In this document: positions 1 to 9,600 of the stretch, one piece after another
Position numbering within the stretch: the first letter of the stretch is position 1
Layout of the letters: each line of letters begins with the position of its first letter
DNA from: Amycolatopsis pithecellobii
GTDB taxonomy: Bacteria; Actinomycetota; Actinomycetes; Mycobacteriales; Pseudonocardiaceae
DNA: 52,903 bases
NCBI RefSeq assembly: GCF_009707865.1
Contig: NZ_WMBA01000057.1
Coordinates: forward strand, 1-52,903
Direction of reading: 5' to 3'
Notes under the pieces: model-generated
Database searches by the model: none
What the model was told of the DNA's origin: nothing
The model's input: the letters and a program-made list of their open reading frames with translations, nothing else
Made by a program: the position numbers and the translations under genes

Positions 1-10
1 GGATAATGGG

Positions 11-511
11 GTGGTGAGCGCCGATGATGCCGTGTCTGTCGAAGAGTATGGGCCCGCTTGGCGGCGAGGTCCGTTCGAACGGGGCACGGACGGCCCGCAC
101 GTGATCCTGGCCGGTGTCGATGACACGGCGAGCTCGGCGCGGGCGGGGGCCTACGCGGCGGGTTTGGCGCGGCGGCAGGGATCGCGGCTGGTCATGGTGT
201 ACGTGCGGGCGCCTTCGGCGTGGACGGGGATGACGCCGACCCTGCTGGCGGGGGCGCAGGAGGAGACGTACCAGGACGTGGTGGAGGAGCTGCGTGGCCG
301 GGTGGCGGGCCTGGCCAAGGAGGCGAACATCAACGTCACGCTCGAGGTCCGGCGCGGCGATGCGTATGCGGAGTTGAAACGCGCCGCGATCGACCGGAAG
401 GCCGACCTGGTGGTCGTGGGCGCATCCGAAAGCGCCGGCCGCCGCCTCGTCGGCTCGGTCGCACAGAGACTGGTAAGAGCCGCCCTCTGGCCGGTGACGG
501 TCGTCCCGTAA
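11..511 (+). CDS. Universal stress protein (UspA family)
   Basis: Single-domain Usp protein of 166 residues, cytoplasmic, of the nucleotide-binding stress-response family. The domain starts near residue 30 with the first beta strand (VILAGVDDTASSARAG), where the Asp pair sits in the usual nucleotide-contact position. It ends with the typical VVVGASESAGRRLVGSVAQ and the final strand WPVTVVP. The canonical G-2x-G-9x-G-S/T ATP loop is only partly kept, so ATP binding is uncertain. There are two adjacent GTG start candidates, at 11 and 14. An ATG just upstream runs into a stop, so the gene does not extend to the left edge. It stands alone and faces the small minus-strand gene at 654-824. Confidence 0.85.
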   Translation: MVSADDAVSVEEYGPAWRRGPFERGTDGPHVILAGVDDTASSARAGAYAAGLARRQGSRLVMVYVRAPSAWTGMTPTLLAGAQEETYQDVVEELRGRVAGLAKEANINVTLEVRRGDAYAELKRAAIDRKADLVVVGASESAGRRLVGSVAQRLVRAALWPVTVVP

Positions 512-653
512 GACGGGCCGGCTGTGGCTCGGGCCGCGGGGCGGCCGGATCGCTCGCCGATACCGCGCCTCGGGTTACCAAGTCAGCCGCGGTGATGGTC
601 GGAGTGACCAAAGTTGTCAACCCGACCCCTGCGCCGGGTGCGGAGTGAGAACT

Positions 654-824
654 CTAGCGGGACTCCCGATCTTGCGCCTCGGGCGCCGGCTGCGGCTGTC
701 CCGCCTCGACGACGGTCCAGTTGCGCAAACCGCCGGCCTGTTGCTCGGCGTAGCGCTCCGCGGCCGCCTGCGTCGGGAACCGGACCTCCTGTGCGCGTGA
801 ACGGTGCATGATCTTGTATGCCAT
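654..824 (-). CDS. Small conserved-looking hypothetical protein (56 aa)
   Basis: The start was chosen at the ATG ending at 824 because a GGGGAG ribosome binding site lies just upstream; longer in-frame readings have no such site. The product begins MAYKIMHRSRAQEVRFPTQ and continues with an Ala/Glu/Gln-rich helix and the segment NWTVVEAG. It looks like a small alpha/beta protein with a charged, Pro/Glu-rich tail. It has no signal peptide or membrane segment. I do not recognise the family. It lies on the same strand as, and 90 bp downstream of, the lipoprotein gene, and may be cotranscribed with it. Confidence 0.6.
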   Translation of the reverse strand: MAYKIMHRSRAQEVRFPTQAAAERYAEQQAGGLRNWTVVEAGQPQPAPEAQDRESR

Positions 825-914
825 TTCGTCTCCCCTGCGACTCCAACCCTCCCCCCACCATAGAACACACGTTCGACGGCCACAACTCGGGGGCAACACA
901 TGCTCCCCCTGCGG

Positions 915-1577
915 TCAGCGGACCCAGACCACGATCCCCGTGAGCCCGTTCAGCACACTCGCGACACCGGCCCGCACCGCGGCGGCACAGCGTTCGGGCG
1001 TGAACGAAGCCGGGTCGTAGGTCGATGACATGCCCAGTCCCTCCCCGCGGAACGACGCGCCCGTCCAGTCGGCCGCGGTGACATTCGCCGTCGGCTCGGC
1101 CAGTTCCGCGCCGATCACCAGGAACTGCCGGTCCAGGTGGTTCGCCGTGACCAGCGCCAGCGGATCGATGAGATCGTGACCCGCGCTGATGACGAGATCC
1201 GGCGCCAGCCCGATGGCCTGACTGACGCTCGGCACCAGTTCATCCGGTTTGGTGGCCTTGACAGTCTTGAGGCTGACCTCTTCGCTCCCCGCCCAGTCCG
1301 TGACCGCGCGCACGAGCGCCGTGGTTTGCGGATCGTCGCCCGCGGTGAGCAGCACGACGCGGTAACCCGGCGAGGGCCGGACCCCGTCCCACGAACCAGG
1401 ACCGGGGGTGACCGTCGCCTCCGGCGTGGGTGACGCCGTGACGAACCCAGGACCGAGAGTGCCGATCGCACTGGGCTTCGTATGCGGGGCAGACCAATCG
1501 TCGGCGGACGAGCATCCGCCGCCGAGCACGGCGATCGCGGCCAGGGCGCCGGCCACCAGAAGTCGCAAGCGGATCAT
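915..1577 (-). CDS. Secreted lipoprotein, possible periplasmic-binding fold
   Basis: A protein of 220 residues with a lipoprotein signal: a positive N-terminus, a hydrophobic core and the lipobox LGGGC, with Cys22 as the lipidation site. A Pro/Thr/Ser-rich linker follows. From about residue 70 come alternating strands and helices (YRVVLLTAGDD, PDLVISAGHDL, QFLVIGAELAEP) that resemble the BMP/PnrA-type substrate-binding lipoproteins in miniature. At 220 residues it is much shorter than a full binding protein, so a ligand role is only a suggestion. It diverges from the HupE-like gene across a roughly 140 bp promoter region. Confidence 0.65.
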   Translation of the reverse strand: MIRLRLLVAGALAAIAVLGGGCSSADDWSAPHTKPSAIGTLGPGFVTASPTPEATVTPGPGSWDGVRPSPGYRVVLLTAGDDPQTTALVRAVTDWAGSEEVSLKTVKATKPDELVPSVSQAIGLAPDLVISAGHDLIDPLALVTANHLDRQFLVIGAELAEPTANVTAADWTGASFRGEGLGMSSTYDPASFTPERCAAAVRAGVASVLNGLTGIVVWVR

Positions 1578-1717
1578 CCTCCAGACAGGGCGGTTCGTCT
1601 TCTTCCTACCCGATGAACGGCTCCGTCCGGTCTGCGGCTTGTCACCGTCGAAGTCCGGTTGCCCGTTGTTCGCCTGGGATCTGCCCGCCGTTCGCCGACG
1701 CCCAGCAGTCTGCGTTC

Positions 1718-2920
1718 ATGCCCGCTCTCCCCAGACGGTGTGCGCGCGCCGTCGTCATCATCGCCGGCGCGGCACTGGCCGTCGTCCTCGGCGCGACACC
1801 CGCGCCGGCACACGGCTTCTCGTCGACGGTGTACGCCGACGTCACCTCACCCGGGCCGGGGCACGTGCGCGCGACGCTCGGGCTCGAGTACGACCTGCTC
1901 GTCGTGTCCACCGCGGACTCCGAAAAGGACGATCCCCTTTTCCGCCAAGGCACCGCGGCGTTCGAGACACACGACCCGGCGGCACAGGCGGCCGCGCTGG
2001 ACGCACACGCCTCGACGGTGATGAAGTACGTGACAGACCGGTTCCGCGTCACGGTCCCGGATCAGACCTGCCGCCCGGCACAGGACGGCGGTTTCGGCAT
2101 CGGACAACGCGAAGGCGTGCCGTACGCGCGGATGGTGCTCGATTACCGGTGCCCCGCCGCGGATTCACACGAAGTCCACAGTGGACTGTTCCCCGATTCC
2201 GAACAGTATGTGCGTGACACCAAGACCATTGTCACCTACGAGCTCGACCTGACGTCCGGCAGCGCCGCGCTCGACGCGCAACAACCGTCGTTTTCCACAC
2301 AGCAGGCCTGGACCCAGCGGTTCTGGGAGTTCTTCCGCCTCGGCGCGGAACATCTGCTGACCGGGCTCGACCACATTCTCTTCCTGCTGGCGCTCATCGC
2401 GGGTTCCCGCCGCCTGCGCGAAATCGTGCTGGCGGCGACGACGTTCACGCTCGCCCACTCGGTGACGTTCATCCTCGCCGCACTCGGACTCGTCCACGTG
2501 CCGGCCGAAATCGTCGAACCCCTCATCGCGCTGTCGATCGCGATCGTCGCGGCCTGGCCGCTTTGGCAGCTGTGGCGGCGAAAAACGGCGGACCTGGACA
2601 CCGGCGGGCATTTCAGCCTCGACCGCGCCGGCTGGATCCGCCTCGCCGTGGTCTTCTGTTTCGGCCTCGCGCACGGGCTCGGTTTCGCGTCCGCGCTGGG
2701 GATCGACACGGCGTTTTCGTGGCCGTTGCTGTGGTCGCTGCTGGTGTTCAACATCGGGGTCGAGGTCGTCCAGCTGGCGATCATCGCCGTGGTCTTCCCG
2801 CTGCTGATGCTGGTGCGCCGCAGTTCCCCCGTCGCACCACGATGGTCAAGCGGAGTGATCGCGGCCGGCGTCTCGGTGATGGGGCTGACCTGGTTCGTCG
2901 AGCGAATTTTCGCGTCCTGA
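1718..2920 (+). CDS. HupE/UreJ-family membrane protein
   Basis: A 400-residue protein from the ATG at 1718; an in-frame ATG at 1613 would add an unlikely Arg/Cys-rich leader before the signal peptide. Residues 1-30 form a signal peptide ending APAHG. An extracytoplasmic domain of about 180 residues follows, then about six to seven membrane helices with the HupE/UreJ hallmarks: HLLTGLDHILFLLALI, TLAHSVTFILA, FGLAHGLGFASALG and FNIGVEVVQ. The His-rich membrane motifs are those tied to nickel/cobalt or other metal handling in the family, but many actinobacterial members have no known substrate. No hydrogenase or urease genes are nearby, so a nickel role is not supported by context. Confidence 0.8.
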   Translation: MPALPRRCARAVVIIAGAALAVVLGATPAPAHGFSSTVYADVTSPGPGHVRATLGLEYDLLVVSTADSEKDDPLFRQGTAAFETHDPAAQAAALDAHASTVMKYVTDRFRVTVPDQTCRPAQDGGFGIGQREGVPYARMVLDYRCPAADSHEVHSGLFPDSEQYVRDTKTIVTYELDLTSGSAALDAQQPSFSTQQAWTQRFWEFFRLGAEHLLTGLDHILFLLALIAGSRRLREIVLAATTFTLAHSVTFILAALGLVHVPAEIVEPLIALSIAIVAAWPLWQLWRRKTADLDTGGHFSLDRAGWIRLAVVFCFGLAHGLGFASALGIDTAFSWPLLWSLLVFNIGVEVVQLAIIAVVFPLLMLVRRSSPVAPRWSSGVIAAGVSVMGLTWFVERIFAS

Positions 2921-2954
2921 CACCGCAAGTTCTTTCAGACCACGCCATTCGCCG

Positions 2955-2971
2955 GTTCACCGATGTTCACC
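2955..2971 (+). promoter_or_regulatory. Possible PHO-box-like direct repeat
   Basis: GTTCACC occurs twice, at 2955-2961 and 2965-2971, in the gap before the secreted phosphatase gene. The heptamer equals the core of the actinomycete PhoP direct-repeat unit, although the usual spacing is 11 bp and here it is 10. A PhoP-regulated phosphatase makes sense biologically. The site is inferred, not demonstrated. Confidence 0.4.
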
Positions 2972-3043
2972 TGCTCAACATCGACGGCAATAACGCTCAC
3001 ATCGGTCTTCTCGCCCCTCTGACCGGAAACGGACACAAACCAG

Positions 3044-4582
3044 ATGAAACATCCGAGATCCATCGCTCGCGGTGCCATCGCGGCGTTCCTGGGCCTCGCC
3101 GTGACATTCGGCGGCAGCCTGCTGGCGGGCGCGGACGAGCCCGCGACACTGTCCGGCATCGTTCTCGGTGTCGGCGCCAAGGAAAACCAGCGCGTGGTGA
3201 GCTGGTACGCCTCGACCGGCGCGCCGCAGGTCGTGCAGGTGGCGCCGACCTCGAAGCTCGTGCACGGTCAGTTCCCGCGCAACGCGCAGACGTTCCCGGC
3301 GACCGTTGCGGCGAACACGGTCAACGGCGGCTACAACGGGCACGTCACGATCGACGGCCTCAAGCAGAACACCGGCTACTCCTACCGCATCGGTTCCGGC
3401 GACAGCTGGTCCCCGACGTACACGTTCAAGACGCAGGACTTCAAGGGCGACTTCGATTTCCTGTTCTACGGCGACCCGCAGATCGGCTCGTCCGGCGACG
3501 TGGCGAAGGACGGGGCCGGCTGGCTGGACACCGTGAACGTGAGCCTCGCCGCCAACCCCGACGCCGAACTGCTGGTCTCCGGTGGGGACCAGGTCGAGAC
3601 GGCGAACACCGAGGCGCAGTGGAACGCGTTCCTGGCGCCCGAAAAGCTGCGCCAGTACCCGTGGGCGGCCACCATCGGCAACCACGACGTCGGCGGCAAG
3701 GCCTACGAGCAGCACTTCTGGACCCCCAACACCGACCGGTCCACGCCGTTCTACAACGGTGACCCGACCACCCGCTCCGGTGGTGACTACTGGTTCATCT
3801 ACAAGGACGTGCTGTTCATCGACCTGAACAGCAACGCCTACGCCAACGGTGCCGACGACGCGCACATCGGGTACGTCACCGATGTGGTCAAAAACCATGG
3901 TGCGAAGGCGAAGTACACGGTGCTCGTGTATCACCACTCGATCTACTCGCCCGCCGACCACGCCAACGACAGCGACAACCAGAAGCGGCGGCAGGACTTC
4001 CCGACCGCGTTCTCGAACCTGGGTGTCGACCTGGTCCTGCAGGGCCACGACCACAGCTACTCGCGCAGCTACGAGATCAAGAACGGGCAGAAGGCGAACC
4101 CGGACGAGCAGCCTGGTGCCACCCACGTCGAGCAGGGCCCCGGCGGGGTCATCTACGTAACGGCGAACTCCGCGTCCGGTTCGAAGTACTACGACCTGAC
4201 CGCCCCGGATCCGAGCCAGGACCCGAACTACGGCCCGGACCCGCTCAACCCGGACAACCACTGGGCGAACTCGGTGGAGAACCAGGAACACGTGCGCACC
4301 TACGTGAAGGTCCAGGTACGTGACGACAAGCTCGTCGTGCAGGACATCCGCAGCGGCACCTGCGCCGCGCCGAACGCCGCGGTCGAGCTTGGCAAGGTTT
4401 CCTGGTGCGGTCCGGACGGCGGAGCCGGCCCGGCCAAGCCGGTCGGGTCCACTGTGGACAAGGTGGTGATCCACCCGTACCGCGAGCACGGTCACGGTCA
4501 CGGGCCCTTCCCCGGTGACCCGCACTGGGTCGTGCAGCCGGGCAAGGACGGCGGGCGGGCGTCCGTCACCGCGCTGAACTGA
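3044..4582 (+). CDS. Secreted purple-acid-phosphatase-like metallophosphoesterase
   Basis: A 512-residue exported phosphatase. Residues 1-31 are a signal peptide. Residues 35-140 form a fibronectin-III-like domain, as in purple acid phosphatases. The calcineurin-like metallophosphoesterase domain follows with its metal motifs in order: GDPQIG (Asp144), GGDQVE, GNHD (His214), YHHSIYS and GHDHSYSR. All ligands expected for a two-metal centre are present, so it should be active and release phosphate from organic phosphoesters outside the cell. A His/Gly/Pro-rich tail closes the protein. A strong hairpin follows the stop, so the gene is probably monocistronic; two GTTCACC repeats lie upstream. 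Confidence 0.88.
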   Translation: MKHPRSIARGAIAAFLGLAVTFGGSLLAGADEPATLSGIVLGVGAKENQRVVSWYASTGAPQVVQVAPTSKLVHGQFPRNAQTFPATVAANTVNGGYNGHVTIDGLKQNTGYSYRIGSGDSWSPTYTFKTQDFKGDFDFLFYGDPQIGSSGDVAKDGAGWLDTVNVSLAANPDAELLVSGGDQVETANTEAQWNAFLAPEKLRQYPWAATIGNHDVGGKAYEQHFWTPNTDRSTPFYNGDPTTRSGGDYWFIYKDVLFIDLNSNAYANGADDAHIGYVTDVVKNHGAKAKYTVLVYHHSIYSPADHANDSDNQKRRQDFPTAFSNLGVDLVLQGHDHSYSRSYEIKNGQKANPDEQPGATHVEQGPGGVIYVTANSASGSKYYDLTAPDPSQDPNYGPDPLNPDNHWANSVENQEHVRTYVKVQVRDDKLVVQDIRSGTCAAPNAAVELGKVSWCGPDGGAGPAKPVGSTVDKVVIHPYREHGHGHGPFPGDPHWVVQPGKDGGRASVTALN

Positions 4583-4591
4583 GTTCCCTGA

Positions 4592-4627
4592 TCGGGGTGG
4601 GCTCCCGGCGGCGGGCGCCCACCCCGA
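4592..4627 (+). terminator. Terminator hairpin after the phosphatase gene
   Basis: An 11-bp perfect stem (4592-4602 with 4617-4627, core CGGGGTGGGC) with a 14-nt loop starts 10 nt after the stop codon. There is no clear T-tract, which is normal for high-GC actinomycetes. Confidence 0.7.
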
Positions 4628-4635
4628 CTGTCCAT

Positions 4636-4726
4636 TTACTAATCCGACCAAAAGCAGGCCGACCCCGAGCAGCACGTAACCGTTGCCACGCAAGCCGGAT
4701 AGCCGTGACTGTGGTCGGATTAGTAA
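4636..4726. repeat. Perfect 15-bp inverted repeat, arms 61 bp apart
   Basis: The left arm at 4636-4650 (TTACTAATCCGACCA) and the right arm at 4712-4726 are exact reverse complements. They are AT-richer than their surroundings and end 36 bp before the start of the DUF916-like gene. The spacing suits two operator sites bound by one looping regulator, or a long RNA hairpin. No regulator gene is adjacent. Confidence 0.65.
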
Positions 4727-4762
4727 CGAACGGCACAGTAGACTGTTCAAGGATGCTGCCCG

Positions 4763-5689
4763 ATGCGCGCTGTTGTTCTTGTCCTGCTTGCCATCGCCGC
4801 GTTCGCCGGGACCGGAACCGTCGCGCAGGCTCAAGAGGATGTCCCTTGGACGGTCGGCACGGCCGCCAACGAGTTCGGCGCCGACCGCGACAACTACCGG
4901 TATACGGTCGATCCGGGTAGTCAGCTCGAGGACGGCCTGACCGTCACCAACCACGGCACGACACCGCTGGAACTGACCGTGTACAGCGCAGACGCGTTCA
5001 CCACCGAGCAGGGCCGGCTGGATCTCGTCGCGAAAGGCGCGCCTTCGACCGGGGTCGGCGCCTGGGTCCATCCCGCACAGGACAGGGTGACTGTCCAAGC
5101 AGGACAGTCCACACAGGTACCGTTCACCGTCAGCGTGCCGGACACGGCGACGGCAGGCGACCGGATGGGCGGCATCGTCACGTCGCTGATGCAAGGTGAC
5201 GTGGAACGGCGAGTCGGCATCCGGATTCAGCTGCGTGTCGGCGGTGAGCTCAAACCCGGGCTGTCGGTGGAAGATCTCGGCGTGCGGTATGCGGGTTCGC
5301 CGTTCGGCACCGGCGACGCCACTCTCACCTACACGATCCGCAACTCCGGCAACGCGATTGTCGCCGCCCGGCAGGCCGCATCGGTTTCCGGCCCGTTCGG
5401 CAGCTGGCACGCCGACGCCGGGCCGGTCGCCGACTCGCCGCAGCTGCTGCCCGGTGCCACCTGGAAGGTTTCGGTGCCGGTGCACGGTGCGGTACCCGCG
5501 GTGGAGCTGGCGGGGTCGGTCACGCTGACGCCGTTGCTCACCGACGCGTCCGGCTCCGTCGCGCCGTTGCCCGCGGTCGAAGGCACGGCGCATTCCGTTG
5601 CCGTGCCATCGCTGCTGTTGTTGCTGCTCGGGGTGGCCATCGTCATCGCGGTCGTGGTGCTGATCATCCGCCGTCGACGGGCCGCCTGA
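4763..5689 (+). CDS. Membrane-anchored extracellular protein, DUF916/WxL-associated-like
   Basis: A 308-residue protein with a cleavable signal peptide (residues 1-23, ending AQAQ). Two Ig-like beta domains lie at about 30-140 and 150-255, and a C-terminal membrane helix at about 280-302 is followed by RRRRAA. The phrases TVTNHGTTPLELTVYSADAF, VPFTVSVPDTATAGDRMGGIVTS and YTIRNSGNA match the style of DUF916-type cell-wall-binding domains, which in Firmicutes accompany WxL proteins. Actinobacterial members are usually annotated as hypothetical. It probably sits on the outer face of the membrane facing peptidoglycan. No sortase or WxL partner is nearby. A 15-bp inverted repeat lies just upstream. 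Confidence 0.7.
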   Translation: MRAVVLVLLAIAAFAGTGTVAQAQEDVPWTVGTAANEFGADRDNYRYTVDPGSQLEDGLTVTNHGTTPLELTVYSADAFTTEQGRLDLVAKGAPSTGVGAWVHPAQDRVTVQAGQSTQVPFTVSVPDTATAGDRMGGIVTSLMQGDVERRVGIRIQLRVGGELKPGLSVEDLGVRYAGSPFGTGDATLTYTIRNSGNAIVAARQAASVSGPFGSWHADAGPVADSPQLLPGATWKVSVPVHGAVPAVELAGSVTLTPLLTDASGSVAPLPAVEGTAHSVAVPSLLLLLLGVAIVIAVVVLIIRRRRAA

Positions 5690-5703
5690 CCGGTGCTACT
5701 CTC

Positions 5704-5721
5704 GTGAGAGTCAACTCTTAC
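5704..5721. promoter_or_regulatory. 18-bp operator-like palindrome before the hydrolase gene
   Basis: The half-sites GTGAGAGT and ACTCTTAC are separated by 2 bp and match at 7 of 8 positions. The site ends 14 bp before the chosen ATG at 5736, a position suited to a TetR- or MarR-type repressor. No regulator gene is adjacent. Confidence 0.45.
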
Positions 5722-5735
5722 GAATGGGGCATCGC

Positions 5736-6545
5736 ATGACCAGCAGCACTCACACACTCACCGTCGACGAGGGCACCGTCGAGGTGACCGTCGATGTCCA
5801 GGGCGAGAAGGGGCACCCCTTCCTGCTCCTGCACGGCGGCGGCGGTCCGCAGACCGTCACCGGTTTCGCCGCGCTGCTCGCGGAGCAGCGGCCCGCGCGG
5901 GTGTTCACCCCGCTGCACCCCGGCTTCGGCGGCACCGCGCGGCCGGACTGGCTGACCGACGTGCAGACACTGGCCAAGATCTACGCTCAGCTGCTCGAGC
6001 AGCTCGACCTGAGCGATGTCGCCGTCGTGGGGAACTCGATCGGCGGCTGGATCGCCGCCGAGCTGGCCGTACTGGGCAGCGACCGGATCACCAGCGTCAC
6101 ACTCGTCAACGCGGTCGGCATCGCGGTGCCCGGCCACCCGATCGCCGACGCCGCCAGCCTGACACCCCCGGAACTGGCGAAGCTGTCGTTCTACGACCCG
6201 TCGAAATTCAAGTTCGACCCGAACGCGCTGACCGAGGAGCAGCGCGCGGTGGCCGCCGCCAACCAGGTCGCGATGGCGGTCTATTCGGGCCCGCATGCCA
6301 TGGCCGACCCGACCGTGACGGACCGGCTGGCCAAGATCAACTACCCGACTCTGGTGGCCTGGGGCGCCGGTGACGAGGTCGTGGACGCCGATTACGGGCG
6401 CGCCTACGCGGCCGCCATCCCCGGTGCGGAATTCCGGTTGCTCGAAGGCACCGGCCACCTGCCGCAGGTCGAGACCCCGGAGGAGTTCCTTCCGGTGGTC
6501 TGGGATTTCGCCGACGCCCACGCGACCGGCAAGCCGGCTTCCTGA
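5736..6545 (+). CDS. Alpha/beta hydrolase
   Basis: A 269-residue cytoplasmic alpha/beta-hydrolase of the MhpC/haloperoxidase-like type. The oxyanion region is LLLHGGGGP. The nucleophile is Ser101 in GNSIGG, the acid Asp213 in GAGDEVVD and the base His241 in GTGHLPQ, so the triad is complete. The substrate cannot be deduced. The ATG at 5736 has a GGGG purine run at the right spacing; the in-frame ATG at 5724 lies next to the palindrome and has no ribosome binding site. It is a single gene between a possible operator and a two-way terminator shared with lysX. Confidence 0.85.
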   Translation: MTSSTHTLTVDEGTVEVTVDVQGEKGHPFLLLHGGGGPQTVTGFAALLAEQRPARVFTPLHPGFGGTARPDWLTDVQTLAKIYAQLLEQLDLSDVAVVGNSIGGWIAAELAVLGSDRITSVTLVNAVGIAVPGHPIADAASLTPPELAKLSFYDPSKFKFDPNALTEEQRAVAAANQVAMAVYSGPHAMADPTVTDRLAKINYPTLVAWGAGDEVVDADYGRAYAAAIPGAEFRLLEGTGHLPQVETPEEFLPVVWDFADAHATGKPAS

Positions 6546-6565
6546 GGTTCGGGTCGTCTGATCAC

Positions 6566-6605
6566 CCGATGCCGCACGCCGGACCACCTCGTCGTGCGGC
6601 ATCGG
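6566..6605. terminator. Bidirectional terminator between the hydrolase and lysX
   Basis: A perfect 13-bp inverted repeat (6566-6578 with 6593-6605, core CCGATGCCGCACG) with a 14-nt loop lies between the ends of two convergent genes. Confidence 0.8.
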
Positions 6606-6629
6606 CCATCGAAGCCGATCCCCCACCGC

Positions 6630-9600
6630 TCACCCAGGTTCTGGACGGTGAGCCGGCGTCTTCGGCCGGGTGAACGGGAACGGCACGGTCTGGCGGATCG
6701 TGGCGCCGGTCAGCAACATCAGCAGCCGGTCGATGCCAAGGCCGAGGCCACCGGTCGGGGGCATGCCGTGCTCGAGCGCCTGCAGGAAATCCTCGTCCAG
6801 TTCCATCGCTTCGACATCACCGCTCGCGGCGCGCAGCGACTGGGCTTCCAGCCGGCGGCGCTGTTCCAGCGGGTCCGTCAGTTCCGTATACGCCGTCCCG
6901 ATTTCCGCGCCGAACGCGATCAGGTCCCACCGTTCGGCCAGCCGTGGATCGGCCCGGTGTTCCCGGGTCAGCGGGGAAACCTCCGTCGGATAGTCCACAT
7001 AGAACGTCGGGGCCACGGTCGCCGGTTCCACCAGATGATCGAAGGCCGCCAGCACGAGATCCCCGTGACCGGCCTCCTGCGCGAACGGCACACCGGCGGC
7101 GGCACACGAAGAACGCAACTCGGCCACCGAGGTCGAAGGCGTGATGGACGCACCGAGGGCGGCGGACACCGCGTCGTACACCGGGATCACCGGCCACTCG
7201 CCCGAGATGTCGTGCTCGCCGTCATGCCGCCGGACCACCGGCGCACCGTAGGCGGCGATTGCGGCCCGCTGCACCAGATCCCGCGCCAGCACCCGCATCG
7301 AGTCATAGTCCGCGTAGGCCTGATAGGCCTCCAGCATGGTGAATTCCGGATTGTGCGTCGCGTCGACGCCCTCGTTGCGGAAGTTCCGGTTGAGCTCGAA
7401 AACCCGCTCGACCCCGGCCACACACAGCCGTTTCAGGTACAGCTCCGGGGCGATCCGCAGATACATCCGCATGTCATAGGCGTTGAGATGCGTCACGAAC
7501 GGGCGCGCGTTGGCGCCACCGTGCACCGCCTGCAACATCGGCGTCTCGACTTCGAGGAAATCGTTGTCGTGCAAGCGTTCCCGCACCGCCCGCACCACCG
7601 TGCCGCGCAACCGCAACAGCTCGGGCAGCTCCGGATCGAGGTACCGCCTGCGCACCCGGGCCTCCGCGTCGGCGAGGCCCTTTCGCTTGTCCGGCAACGG
7701 ATGCAGGCACTTCGCGGTGATCGTCCACTCGGCCACCAGCACCGACAGCTCACCACGCCGGGACGTCACCACCTCGCCACACACCCCGACGTGGTCCCCG
7801 AGATCGACACCGGAACGCCACAGCTCGTCCGCGCCCAGCATGAGCTGAAGTTCCCCGCTGAAATCCCGCAGCCGGGCGAAACACAGCCCGCCCAGGTCCC
7901 GCAACGCCACCACCCGGCCCGCGACACGCACGTGGTGCCCGGTACGCGCATCCGCGGGCAGGCCGGCGAACCGGGTCACCACGTCCGCGAGCACCGTGTC
8001 CCGCGCGAACCCCGCCGGATACGGATCGACACCGGCCTTGCGCAGCCGGTCCAGTTTCGAGATCCGGACCCGCACCTGCTCGGGCCGCCGCACCGGCGGC
8101 GGTTCGACCCTGATCTCGTCGATCTCCGCGACCCGCGCGAGAAACTCCGGACTCACCCGGCCGGCCGCGAAGCCCCGGCGCGTCGCCCGCCAGCTCGAGG
8201 GCAGGAACCCCTCCAGCGCACCGGCGACCAGACCGATCCGGGCCAGCCGCCGGGCCGAGGTGTAGCACAGGAACCGCGGTTCCCAGTCGGGTCCGTACTT
8301 CGCGTTCGACCGGTAGAGCGACTCCAGCTGGAAGAACCGTGACGCCAGCCCGAGCACCGTGCGCCATGCCCGCAGCACCGGGCCGGCCCCGATCCGCTCA
8401 CCCTCGGCGAACACCGCGCGGAACATGGCGAAGTTCAACGAGATCCGTTGCGTGCCGAACCGCCCCGCCTGCTCGACGAGCTGCGTCACGAGGTACTCGT
8501 TGAGCCCGTTTTCGGCGTCCCGGTCGCGGCGCATGAGATCCAGCGACAGCCCCCGCCGCCCCCACGGGACGAAGGACAGCAACCCGCGCAGCTGTCCCGC
8601 GGCGTCGTATGCCTCGACCATGACGCAGCGCCCGTCGCTGGGGTCGCCGAGCCGCGACAGCGCCATCGAGAAGCCACGTTCGGTCTCGTCACCCCGCCAC
8701 TGCTGCGCCCGCACGAGCAGATCGTCCATTTCGGACGGTGAGATCTCGTTGTACCGCCGCACTTTGGTGGTGTATCCGGCACGCTCGATGCGCCGGACCG
8801 CCTGCCGGACCGAACGGCGTTCGGGACCGGACAGGCTGAAGTCGCGGACGTCGAGCACCGCTTCGTCCCCGAGTTCGAGCGCCTTCAAACCCGCCCTCGC
8901 ATACTCCCGCGCGCCGCGTTCACTGGCGCCCAGCACACCCGGCAGCCACCCGTAGGTGCGTGCCTCGGCCAGCCACACCTCGATCGCCTGCGGCCACGCA
9001 TCCGGGTCCCCGATCGGGTCCGCGCTCGCGACGCTTGTGCCCCCCAGCACCCGGTAGGTCACCGCCGCGCGCCCGTCCGGTGCGAAGACCACGCTCTTGT
9101 CCCGCCGCGTCGCGAAATATCCGAGCGAATCGTTCTCGCCGTAGGTCGCCAGCAGCGACCGCACCCGCAGCTCCTCGTCGTCACTGCGGTGACGACGGGT
9201 GCGCACCCCGCGGAAGAAGACCCACAACGTCACCACCGCCACCGTGGCGCCGCCCAGATCCAGCAGCAGATCGACCCAGGTCGGCCCCTCGCGCACGCCG
9301 AGCCGCCGCAGCTGCAGCAGTTCACCGGTCGCGTGGTTCGCCGCCCACAGGAAGGTGTCACCGAGCCCGGTCAGGGTGCCGGGGAACGCCACCAGCAAGC
9401 CCCAGCCGCCCAGGATGACCGCCGCTATCCCGACCAAACCGGTCACGAGCGCGTGCCGCCACGCCCCCGGGGCCAAGCGTGCGGGAAAGGCCGGGCGCAG
9501 GACGAGCAGCACCACGATCAACGCGACCGACAGCAGCTCGGCCCCGGTCAGCGCCCACAACGTGCCCGGCAAGTGCCGGGCCTCGCGCCGGCCCAGGGTG

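Noticed and set aside
2975..5593. Minus-strand open frame of 872 residues
   Set aside because: It lies opposite the phosphatase and DUF916-like genes, is Arg/Gly/Val-rich and has no family motif. It is the usual antisense frame of high-GC DNA.
6594..8342. Plus-strand open frame of 582 residues opposite lysX
   Set aside because: Arg/His/Gln-rich composition without motifs, while lysX on the other strand is unmistakable.
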